Positions 1-6,017 of a DNA stretch of 9,038 bases are shown here, one piece after another. The stretch's first letter is position 1. The number at the start of each line of letters is the position of its first letter. Below the pieces are notes generated by a model. That model had not been told where the DNA came from. It ran no database searches and saw only the letters and a program-made list of their open reading frames with translations. Position numbers and translations under genes: made by a program. The stretch is from an uncultured Eubacterium sp. (GTDB taxonomy: Bacteria > Bacillota > Clostridia > Lachnospirales > Lachnospiraceae). The stretch lies in contig URAI01000095.1 of the NCBI GenBank assembly GCA_900545725.1, forward strand, positions 1-9,038, read 5' to 3'.

Positions 1-18
1 CAGTTCACTTATGAACTT

Positions 19-51
19 GTGATAAAATAAGCTATCGAGCTTATTTTTCAC
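19..51. terminator. AT-rich hairpin, possible operon terminator
   Basis: A perfect 10-bp stem (AAAATAAGCT at 24-33, AGCTTATTTT at 38-47) encloses the loop ATCG. GTGA at 19-22 and TCAC at 48-51 extend the stem, with T23 as a one-base bulge. It lies about 65 bases beyond the stop of the Ig-like protein gene. The run of T is inside the stem rather than after it and the stem is AT-rich, so this would be a weak, possibly bidirectional terminator. It could also be a processing structure inside a longer operon that continues past the left edge. Confidence 0.4.
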
Positions 52-115
52 ACTAGTTTAATTATAAATCTGCTTTTACAATATTTACTTTTGTAAACCT
101 TAGCTTTTTCAGAAC

Positions 116-865
116 TTACTTTACATTAAGTGTAAATGTCACATGATTAGACTGATTCTTATCTGAATCCGTACAATATACATCTATCTTATATGTTCCG
201 GCCTTGGATGTGTCATATTTACCATCCGTTATTATTCTTCTTGATAATGAACCAGAATTATCCTTATCATCCGTTATTTCAGACACATATTTCATTACAT
301 TGAATGTAGAGCCAACAGATATTGTATCTTCTGTCTTCTCAAGTACAAGCTTTGGTCCACCTGCTACAGTAACTGCTTCTGTAGTTTCATCTGTAGTATC
401 TGTATTCTCTGTTAAAGAAGATGATGTAAGTTCTGTAGAACTTTTGACAGAACCCTGTGCTGCCTTTTCTGTTCCCTGAGCCGTTGTTTCTTCCTGATTG
501 TCATTTTTTTTCTTTGCCTCAAGTTCTTCTTCTGTAGGCTTATAATCAAAGATATATGATATCTTACTTACATTACCACTATTATCTCTTGCTGCATATA
601 TAACAGTTGCCTTTGACAAATCTGATGATATATATATATTCTCTACAATAACATTTGCAGATACATCTCCATCTTCTTTATCCAATGCCTTAACATATCC
701 TTTAAGCACGCTTTCACCCTGTTCTTTGGAATATGCTTTAATATTAGACTTATTAACTGTTAATACCGGAGCCTCTCTATCCTCTGAAACGTACATAACA
801 ATAAACACCACCGCAAGTACACAAGCAATAACAAGCGCTAAAATAACAGATTTATTTTTCTTCAT
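116..865 (-). CDS. membrane-anchored protein with two Ig-like (DUF5011-type) domains
   Basis: This 249-residue protein has a short basic N-terminus (MKKNK) and one hydrophobic segment at about residues 7-26 with no clear cleavage site, so it is probably anchored in the membrane with the rest outside. Residues about 31-108 form one beta-rich Ig-like module (DKEDGDVS at 62-69, then AARDNSGNVS). Residues about 109-169 are a Ser/Thr/Glu-rich linker. Residues about 170-248 form a second module with the typical ending YDTSKAGTYKIDVYCTDSD. This pattern matches the DUF5011/HYR-like surface domains of Firmicutes. No enzymatic motif is visible. It follows the tyrosine kinase gene by 32 bases, with GAGG placed 8 bases before the ATG, so it is very likely in the same operon. 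An extracellular accessory role in polysaccharide assembly or retention is inference from position only. Confidence 0.8.
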   Translation of the reverse strand: MKKNKSVILALVIACVLAVVFIVMYVSEDREAPVLTVNKSNIKAYSKEQGESVLKGYVKALDKEDGDVSANVIVENIYISSDLSKATVIYAARDNSGNVSKISYIFDYKPTEEELEAKKKNDNQEETTAQGTEKAAQGSVKSSTELTSSSLTENTDTTDETTEAVTVAGGPKLVLEKTEDTISVGSTFNVMKYVSEITDDKDNSGSLSRRIITDGKYDTSKAGTYKIDVYCTDSDKNQSNHVTFTLNVK

Positions 866-897
866 ATGTCTGTCCTCTCCCTCGTTATTTAATAAAA

Positions 898-1608
898 TTA
901 TTCCTCATGACCTTCACCGTAATTGCCATAATACTTTCCATAATATTTACCATAGTACTTACCATAATAGCTATCACCTGATAAATCTACTTTATTAAGT
1001 ACACAGCCAAGTATCTTACACTGTGTCAGTTTAAGCTGGTCTAATGACTTCTGTACAAATTTATAGCTTACCATATCAGCTGCAACAACAAGTACTGCTC
1101 CATCACACTTCTGTGCTACGATAGATGCATCTGTTACACTTCCAAGAGGAGGAGTGTCAATTATAACATAATCATATATATCTCTTAAAGCCCTAATAAG
1201 TGTATCAAAAGAAGTATTATTAAGAAGCTCTGATGGATTAGGTGGTACTATTCCTGAAAATACTGCATAAAGATTCTCAACATTTGTTGTACATATAACT
1301 TCATCAAATTTATTCATTCCCGATAAATAATGGGTAAGCCCCTTTATAGCCTTATTAATCTTATATCTTCCAACTAATACTGATTTTCTTAAATCGGCAT
1401 CAATAAATATAACCTTTTTACCAGATTCTGCGAGTGAGACAGCAAGATTAAACGATACACTTGATTTGCCTTCATTCGGTGTTGAACTTGTAAACATTAT
1501 TACTTTCATATCTGAACCGCAAAGCTGTATATTAGTTCTTAAAGTCTTATATGCTTCACTACATCTGTAATCTAATTTGTTAATTCTTTCTATATTAATT
1601 GTAGGCAT
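898..1608 (-). CDS. cpsD: capsule/exopolysaccharide tyrosine kinase (BY-kinase, CpsD/CapB family)
   Basis: A cytoplasmic bacterial tyrosine kinase of 236 residues, the usual size of the Gram-positive CpsD/CapB/YwqD type. In order it shows an EAYKTLRTNI oligomerisation motif (19-27), Walker A SSTPNEGKSS with Lys48 (41-50), Walker A' VIFIDADLRKS (66-76, Asp70 and Asp72), and Walker B YVIIDTP (147-153). The tail is a tyrosine cluster, four YYGK/YYGN repeats plus one Tyr, giving nine tyrosines at 214-230. Family knowledge: CpsC activates the kinase, which autophosphorylates the tail in trans; the phosphorylation state controls polymer length and export, and CpsB reverses it. The ATG follows the cpsC stop with no gap (TAA then ATG), and GGAG lies 8 bases upstream inside cpsC, so translation is probably coupled. 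The highly regular tail is the one unusual feature. Confidence 0.95.
   Translation of the reverse strand: MPTINIERINKLDYRCSEAYKTLRTNIQLCGSDMKVIMFTSSTPNEGKSSVSFNLAVSLAESGKKVIFIDADLRKSVLVGRYKINKAIKGLTHYLSGMNKFDEVICTTNVENLYAVFSGIVPPNPSELLNNTSFDTLIRALRDIYDYVIIDTPPLGSVTDASIVAQKCDGAVLVVAADMVSYKFVQKSLDQLKLTQCKILGCVLNKVDLSGDSYYGKYYGKYYGKYYGNYGEGHEE
922..969 (-). repeat. 12-bp tandem repeat encoding the YYGK tail
   Basis: Four in-frame 12-base units encode YYGK, YYGK, YYGK and YYGN at the C-terminus of the tyrosine kinase. The units differ mainly at third codon positions (TAT or TAC, GGT/GGA/GGC, AAG or AAA). That is enough divergence to indicate they are older than a very recent slippage event, while the amino acids are kept. 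Gain or loss of a unit would change the number of autophosphorylation sites by two without shifting the frame. Confidence 0.9.
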
Positions 1609-2379
1609 TTATCTTGCTCCTTTCTTAGAAGATTTCTTACTTTTCTTACCTTTATTTCTTGAAGAAGGAACATCCTTGCTATCATCAAGCTCGTCCGATA
1701 ATGGAATAAGTGCAAGAGTACTTATTCCAAGATACTTTTCAACATCCTCAGATGTATTAATTCTATCATTCATTACAAACTTAACAACTACAACTGCCAT
1801 TGCCATTATAATCCCAAGTATTCCTGCAATAATACCATTCTGTATCACATTAGGACTTACAGGCTTGTCCGGAAGCTGTGCCGCATCTATTCTTGCAACC
1901 TTTTCTGTCTGCATAATTTCACCAATTGAATCGGCTGAAACATCCGCAACTTTATCAGCAATTTCCTTTGCCTGCTTCTGATCATGGCTTGATACTGTTA
2001 TCTCAAGTACTCGTGTATTAGTAGGTGTGTTAACATTAATCATCTTTACAAGCTCTTCATTAGTCATATCAAGCTTTAACTCACTAATAACCTTTTCTGT
2101 AACGCTTCGGCTTGTAACAAGCACAACATAATCCTGCGTAAGCTGTGTTGATGACTGTAAATCACTATATGTTGTAGTACCCTGACTCTGTCTGTTTAAT
2201 ACATAAAGACTTGTTGTAGATTCATATGTAGGCTTAATTAACATCTTACTGCCTATCAAAGCCACAAGTCCGAATATAACTCCTACTAGTATAATCACAA
2301 CAATTTTACTAAGAATAACCGAAAAAATCTGTCTTAAATCTATTTCGACTTCTTCATTGTTTCTTTGTTCGTTTCTCAT
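1609..2379 (-). CDS. cpsC: polysaccharide chain-length regulator / BY-kinase membrane adaptor (Wzz family, CpsC/CapA type)
   Basis: A 256-residue inner-membrane protein of the Wzz/CpsC family. A cytoplasmic N-terminus (EVEIDLRQIFSVI) leads into transmembrane segment 1 at about 22-43. An extracellular loop follows to about residue 181, ending in the family's proline-containing motif before the second membrane helix (LPDKPVSP, 169-176). Transmembrane segment 2 is at about 182-202. A cytoplasmic tail of about 54 residues has a very lysine-rich end (KGKKSKKSSKKGAR). In the Gram-positive version of this system the adaptor's cytoplasmic tail activates the separate kinase, here encoded directly downstream, and the pair sets polymer length. 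The gene starts 8 bases after the cpsB stop; GGAGG is about 13 bases before the ATG, a rather long spacing. The stop TAA abuts the kinase ATG. Confidence 0.93.
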   Translation of the reverse strand: MRNEQRNNEEVEIDLRQIFSVILSKIVVIILVGVIFGLVALIGSKMLIKPTYESTTSLYVLNRQSQGTTTYSDLQSSTQLTQDYVVLVTSRSVTEKVISELKLDMTNEELVKMINVNTPTNTRVLEITVSSHDQKQAKEIADKVADVSADSIGEIMQTEKVARIDAAQLPDKPVSPNVIQNGIIAGILGIIMAMAVVVVKFVMNDRINTSEDVEKYLGISTLALIPLSDELDDSKDVPSSRNKGKKSKKSSKKGAR

Positions 2380-2387
2380 TTTATTAG

Positions 2388-3134
2388 CTATTCCTCCAAA
2401 TATTTTCCCTGTAATATCAGTTCTGCATTATCATGTAAAACACGTTTTGCATAATCATATCCAAATTTCTTACAAATATATTCTGCACATTCTCTTATAC
2501 GCGGTGCTCTTCCACCATTACTATGTGCATCTGTACCAATTACGTCCACCATCTCATCCTTCATAAGCTTCTTGATGAACTTCTTGATATCTTTTCCACT
2601 CTCACCAATTACAGAGCTTGCATTAACCTGAATAAAAGCCCCCATATTGCTTAATTCATATGCCCTGTCAATCTCTTTAACAATACACATATATCTTTCA
2701 ATATGCGCAATCAAAGGAATATATCCCATCTGTATTATATTACTTATACTTGTTCTCAGATAATTATAGTCAACTGTCGGCTGATATTCCACAAGCACAT
2801 ATTTAGAATTTCCCATTGTCAGATGCTTTCCGGCTTCCAACTCATCCGGTATATCAGATGTATAATAGATTTCTCTTCCCAATGCAAACTGCATCTCAGG
2901 GCAGGTGTCCTTTACCTGTTCTTTAAATATTTCAAAAATCCTGTATAATTCATCATAATCCATCATACACTTTGCCGGATGATAATGTGGTGTCGCTACA
3001 ATCTTTCTTGTCCCCTCATTATAAGCTGTCTTTACCATCTCTATACTTGTATTAATATTATGTGGTCCGTCATCTACATCATATAATATGTGAATATGTA
3101 TATCTACAAAACTAAAATCAATTTTTTTTCTCAA
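2388..3134 (-). CDS. cpsB: CpsB/CapC-type protein-tyrosine phosphatase (PHP domain)
   Basis: A manganese-dependent phosphotyrosine phosphatase of the PHP superfamily (CpsB/YwqE type) that dephosphorylates the CpsD kinase tail. Visible metal-ligand motifs, numbered from the TTG start, are DIHIHIL (His13, His15), TPHYH (48-52), GREI (Glu88), AHIERY (His144) and GTDAH (Asp202, His204). The domain fills the whole 248-residue protein, the family's normal size. There is no ATG near the start. The frame opens with a GTG at 3155 that has no ribosome binding site. I prefer TTG at 3134, because GGAGG followed by AAGG lies directly upstream (3141-3151) and family members begin only a few residues before the first metal motif. 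It is first in the capsule-control operon, 8 bases before cpsC. Confidence 0.92.
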   Translation of the reverse strand: MRKKIDFSFVDIHIHILYDVDDGPHNINTSIEMVKTAYNEGTRKIVATPHYHPAKCMMDYDELYRIFEIFKEQVKDTCPEMQFALGREIYYTSDIPDELEAGKHLTMGNSKYVLVEYQPTVDYNYLRTSISNIIQMGYIPLIAHIERYMCIVKEIDRAYELSNMGAFIQVNASSVIGESGKDIKKFIKKLMKDEMVDVIGTDAHSNGGRAPRIRECAEYICKKFGYDYAKRVLHDNAELILQGKYLEE

Positions 3135-3140
3135 CTTTAA

Positions 3141-3151
3141 CCTTTTCCTCC
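3141..3151 (-). promoter_or_regulatory. ribosome binding site that sets the cpsB start
   Basis: On the minus strand this reads GGAGGAAAAGG. AAGG ends 6 bases and GGAGG ends 12 bases before the TTG at 3132-3134. The GTG at 3155 lies upstream of this site and has nothing comparable before it, which favours the TTG as the real start. Confidence 0.6.
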
Positions 3152-3170
3152 ACACCTTGTTCTACATTAA

Positions 3171-3224
3171 ATTGACAGACAGTGTATATATTCATATATG
3201 AGTATATAATATCTGTCTGCCAAT
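3171..3224. repeat. 54-bp imperfect palindrome between thrC and cpsB
   Basis: The outer arms are ATTGACAGACAG (3171-3182) and CTGTCTGCCAAT (3213-3224). In minus-strand RNA all 12 positions pair, one as G-U; in plus-strand RNA that position is an A-C mismatch, so the fold fits the minus transcript better. Inside are TATATA arms (3185-3190 and 3203-3208) around the palindrome TCATATATGA (3192-3201). It begins 11 bases after the thrC stop, which suits a thrC terminator, but only TTTAA follows it, a poor T-run. The same DNA holds promoter-like hexamers on both strands, so it may also be a promoter/operator region for the capsule operon. Confidence 0.6.
3172..3200 (+). promoter_or_regulatory. possible antisense promoter inside the palindrome
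   Basis: A perfect TTGACA (3172-3177) is followed after 17 bases by TATATG (3195-3200), a good sigma-A-type match. It would drive plus-strand RNA into the 3' end of thrC, antisense to it. No plus-strand gene lies downstream, so it could be a by-product of the palindromic sequence. Confidence 0.3.
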
Positions 3225-3235
3225 AATATCATATC

Positions 3236-4723
3236 TTAAATGCCAAGGATTCTTTTTACATTATCACACATCTCATTAACTTCACATACAGTGTCATGAA
3301 GCACAGGCGCTGTTCTTATATCTTCTATTGCCTTTGGAATCTTTACTCCTGATATTCTGCAAAGTTCATCTACAAGTTCAAAATCAGTCATTGAAGCATA
3401 TTTTGAATCAATAGCATCCATAACACTTCTTGTAAACTTATATGGACTTGCAGTAGAAGCTATAACCGTCTTAGTCTCATCACCTGTCTCTTTTTTATAC
3501 TTTTCATATACTGTAGCAGCAACTGATGTATGAGTATCAACAATATAATTATCATTATCATATATCTTCTTAATTGTTGCTGCATCCTCAGCTTCTGTAG
3601 CATAATTGCCATAGAAATCGCCAAGCTGTTCCTTCATCTGTGAAGTAATCTCATACTTTCCTGTATCCTTAAGTGACTTCATAAGCTTAGCATTCTCAGT
3701 TGCACTGTTACCTGCAATTCTATATATAAGTCTTTCAAGGTTGCTTGAAATAAGGATATCCATTGATGGTGATGTTGTAAGTATAAAATCTCTGTTTCTG
3801 TCGTATATTCCTGTTGAGAAGAAATCATATAATACCTTGTTCTCATTAGATGCACATATAAGCTTATTAATTGGTAATCCCATATTCTTAGCATAGAATG
3901 CAGCAAGAATATTACCAAAGTTACCTGTAGGAACTACGGCATTAATCTTCTCTCCTGCCTTAATCTCTCCCTTTGCAATAAGCCTTGCATATGCATATAC
4001 ATAATATACAATCTGTGGAACAAGACGACCAATATTAATTGAGTTAGCTGATGAGAACTGATATCCGGCATTATTCATAACCTTTTCAAGTTCCTTATCG
4101 CCAAATATATTCTTAACACCTGTCTGGGCATCATCAAAATTACCATTAATTCCAATTACATATGTATTGTTACCCTTTTGTGTAACCATCTGTTTCTCCT
4201 GAATAGGACTTACACCATTCTTAGGATAAAATACTATAATCTTAGTACCCTTTACATCAGCAAAACCTGCAAGTGCAGCCTTTCCTGTATCCCCAGATGT
4301 AGCTGTAAGAATTACTATATCATTCTTTACATTATTTTTCTTAGCTGATGTTATAAGCAGATGTGGAAGAATTGATAAAGCCATATCCTTAAATGCTATT
4401 GTTGAACCATGGAATAATTCGAGGAAATATGCCCCATCAGCTTTTACAAGCGGTGCAATCTCCTTTGTATCGAATTTTGAATCATATGCCTTGTTTATAC
4501 AGTCTCTTAATTCTTCCTCTGTAAAATCATCTAACATAAGTTTCATAACTTCATATGCCACATCAGCATATGACATCTTAGATAATTCTTCAAAGCTTTT
4601 ATCCAGAGTCGGAATACTTTCCGGTACAAATAACCCACCATCTGCTGCAAGACCCTTTAAAATTGCCTGTGATGCAGTAACTTTAACGTTATCATCCCTT
4701 GTGCTTCTGTAAAATAAACTCAT
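3236..4723 (-). CDS. thrC: threonine synthase
   Basis: Pyridoxal-phosphate enzyme converting O-phosphohomoserine to threonine and phosphate, the last step of threonine synthesis, in the cytosol. At 495 residues it is the length usual for the clostridial long form. Visible features are the N-terminal YRSTRD and LAADGGLFVPESIP stretch, LFHGSTIAFKDMA with the Schiff-base lysine Lys112, the SGDTGKAA loop at 143-150, and the glycine-rich phosphate-binding loop TGNFGN in the middle third. The ATG has GGAG six bases upstream. The gene is flanked by a long AT-rich intergenic region upstream and a palindrome downstream, so it is probably its own transcription unit. Read-through into the capsule operon is possible because the downstream hairpin lacks a strong T-run. 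Nothing appears damaged. Confidence 0.97.
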   Translation of the reverse strand: MSLFYRSTRDDNVKVTASQAILKGLAADGGLFVPESIPTLDKSFEELSKMSYADVAYEVMKLMLDDFTEEELRDCINKAYDSKFDTKEIAPLVKADGAYFLELFHGSTIAFKDMALSILPHLLITSAKKNNVKNDIVILTATSGDTGKAALAGFADVKGTKIIVFYPKNGVSPIQEKQMVTQKGNNTYVIGINGNFDDAQTGVKNIFGDKELEKVMNNAGYQFSSANSINIGRLVPQIVYYVYAYARLIAKGEIKAGEKINAVVPTGNFGNILAAFYAKNMGLPINKLICASNENKVLYDFFSTGIYDRNRDFILTTSPSMDILISSNLERLIYRIAGNSATENAKLMKSLKDTGKYEITSQMKEQLGDFYGNYATEAEDAATIKKIYDNDNYIVDTHTSVAATVYEKYKKETGDETKTVIASTASPYKFTRSVMDAIDSKYASMTDFELVDELCRISGVKIPKAIEDIRTAPVLHDTVCEVNEMCDNVKRILGI

Positions 4724-5014
4724 TTTTTACTCCATTCCTGCGCAATAGCGCCTTTTCATGTGATCATACCCATCATTTTGCTGCTGCCTTAACTTTCATA
4801 AAAGACAGTAACCCTCTCTTAATACTATGTCACATATTATATTTTATAATCTTGTGTATATATTATCTTATAATTTGTTTATTTATAATTATACATACAA
4901 AATCACACGCAGTATTATACAACAACTTTTGATATTATGACAATAGGTATTTACATTTTTTGAAAATTATATTACAAATATAGTATAATTTTACTAATTA
5001 AGGAGAGTTTTTCT
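4724..5014. promoter_or_regulatory. divergent intergenic region, thrC / AP2-HNH-AP2 gene
   Basis: These 291 bases carry the control regions of two divergent genes. On the thrC side are a TATAAT-like box (minus strand, 4836-4841) with no convincing -35, and a small leader hairpin GCGC-AATA-GCGC (4740-4751) just before the thrC ribosome binding site. In the middle is an AT-rich inverted repeat, TATAATT (4869-4875) and AATTATA (4887-4893), which could be an operator or just reflect base composition. The plus-strand promoter is listed separately. I see no T-box motif, no threonine-rich leader peptide and no tRNA. Confidence 0.5.
4960..4989 (+). promoter_or_regulatory. sigma-A-type promoter of the AP2-HNH-AP2 gene
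   Basis: TTGAAA (4960-4965), an 18-base spacer and TATAAT (4984-4989). Transcription would start near 4996, giving a leader of only about 20 bases that contains the ribosome binding site AGGAGAG (5001-5007), well placed before the ATG at 5015. This is the clearest promoter in the window, so the gene looks actively expressed. Confidence 0.7.
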
Positions 5015-5848
5015 ATGGCAGCCGGCGTATATATAACAACCAGAAAAGATGGAAGTATATATTACAGAGTATCAATTACATTTAAAAATAAGCACATCAG
5101 TCTTGGAAGCTTTAACAATGAAGCTGAGGCCGGTTCTGTCTATGAAGAAGCTTTCCTCATCCTGTTTAAAGAAAAACATAATATTAACACTGATGCTCTG
5201 ACGACCTCGTACAACAACTGTACTTCCGCCATTTCATTTGACAAATTCATAGCACTTATCAATTACCGTGACAACAATATATATATCAAGACACCTATTT
5301 ATCTGTGCCACAGATATTTTCTTTACTTTATGTCACCTGAAAAGATATTATACTTTAACGTCGATGACCTTTTCTACTATTCCAACCATAAAATATTATC
5401 ACGCGGCGGTCACTATTATGTCAATGATTACGGCATGCAGGTATCTGTTCTTTCAAGATATGGCATAAAACCACATGCAGTAGCAGGACGTGATTATATT
5501 TTCAGAAATGGCAATTATAATGACTTTCGTTATGAAAACATTCAGGTAATCAACAGATACTCTGGTGTTGCACGTATTATAAAAAACGGACGGCACTTTT
5601 ATAAAACACGAATACATATTATAGGCGATTATATTATTGGAACGTATAATACAGAAACAGAGGCTGCCATCGCATATAACAAGGCTGCCGATATGATAAA
5701 AGATTATGTGGATATTAATTTTCAAGATAATTATATAGAAAATATTTCACGAATAGAATATGCAGCAACCTATAACCGCATAAGAATATCCAAAAAATAT
5801 ATTAATTATATAGAAAAACTCAAGCTTGATAAAAACAATAACCCTTAA
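5015..5848 (+). CDS. AP2-like / degenerate HNH-like / AP2-like DNA-binding protein
   Basis: A 277-residue protein, the only plus-strand gene. Residues about 3-50 (GVYITTRKDGSIYYRVSITF, LGSFNNEAEAGSVYEEA) have the three-strand-plus-helix pattern of an AP2 domain. Residues about 183-228 (SGVARI, RHFYKTRI, GTYNTETEAAIAYNKAA) repeat that pattern. Between them, about 112-182 follow the order of HNH homing endonucleases: a VDD segment, a GGHYYV strand, then RDYIFRNGN and NDFRYENIQVI where active relatives have DHxNGN and DNRxxNL. The catalytic His is Tyr here and the upstream HRL His is missing, so nuclease activity is unlikely. The tail is lysine- and tyrosine-rich. No recombinase catalytic residues are visible. 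Base composition resembles its neighbours, so there is no sign of very recent arrival. DNA binding follows from the family; a regulatory role is inference. The domain calls rest on pattern reading, not a profile search. Confidence 0.75.
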   Translation: MAAGVYITTRKDGSIYYRVSITFKNKHISLGSFNNEAEAGSVYEEAFLILFKEKHNINTDALTTSYNNCTSAISFDKFIALINYRDNNIYIKTPIYLCHRYFLYFMSPEKILYFNVDDLFYYSNHKILSRGGHYYVNDYGMQVSVLSRYGIKPHAVAGRDYIFRNGNYNDFRYENIQVINRYSGVARIIKNGRHFYKTRIHIIGDYIIGTYNTETEAAIAYNKAADMIKDYVDINFQDNYIENISRIEYAATYNRIRISKKYINYIEKLKLDKNNNP

Positions 5849-5862
5849 TGGCAAAGAAAAAT

Positions 5863-5917
5863 ATCCTGTTGCCGGGTATCTTTGTTTCTTCGCAGCAAAG
5901 ATACCCGGCAACAGGAT
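5863..5917 (-). terminator. perfect 22-bp stem-loop terminator, mainly for the minus-strand ThiE fusion
   Basis: Perfectly complementary 22-base arms (5863-5884 and 5896-5917) with a GC-rich core GCCGGGTATC surround an 11-base loop. On the minus strand the stem is followed by A then TTTTT (5857-5861), a proper intrinsic terminator for the gene ending at 6018, about 100 bases upstream. On the plus strand it begins 14 bases after the AP2-HNH-AP2 stop but is followed by ATTGG rather than a T-run. It may still block or stabilise that transcript. Confidence 0.8.
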
Positions 5918-5976
5918 TGGTAATTCCTCTCCGGTTGTAATATAGCATACCCATAAATATATGATGGCATACAGCA

Positions 5977-5995
5977 TGATTATTGTGAATAATCA
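5977..5995. repeat. 8-bp inverted repeat after the ThiE-HAD stop
   Basis: TGATTATT and AATAATCA flank the spacer GTG, 22 bases downstream of the stop of the ThiE fusion. There is no T-run on either side, so it is a weak secondary structure in the 3' untranslated region rather than a terminator. Confidence 0.4.
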
Positions 5996-6017
5996 GATTG
6001 ATATACTGCTACGGTTA

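Noticed and set aside
922..969. Short regular repeats as a CRISPR-like array
   Set aside because: The 12-base units are contiguous, in frame and encode the kinase tyrosine tail; there are no spacers.
3679..3918. 79-codon open frame inside thrC on the same strand
   Set aside because: It is an out-of-frame shadow of a clear enzyme gene with no domain signature.
4724..4860. Possible T-box or threonine attenuator in the thrC leader, including a mini-ORF MKVKAAAK
   Set aside because: No T-box consensus (AGGGTGGNACCGCG-like) is present. The mini-ORF has no threonine or isoleucine run and no matching terminator/antiterminator pair.
5015..5848. AP2 gene as a tyrosine recombinase or phage integrase with an AP2-like arm-binding domain
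   Set aside because: No catalytic Arg, His-x-x-Arg or Tyr region follows the N-terminal domain. The middle fits a degenerate HNH core better, and there is no tRNA or att-like repeat nearby.
5453..5977. Minus-strand open frames of 76-90 codons under and after the AP2 gene
   Set aside because: They are shadows of the plus-strand gene, or run through the terminator hairpin, with no ribosome binding sites or recognisable protein features.
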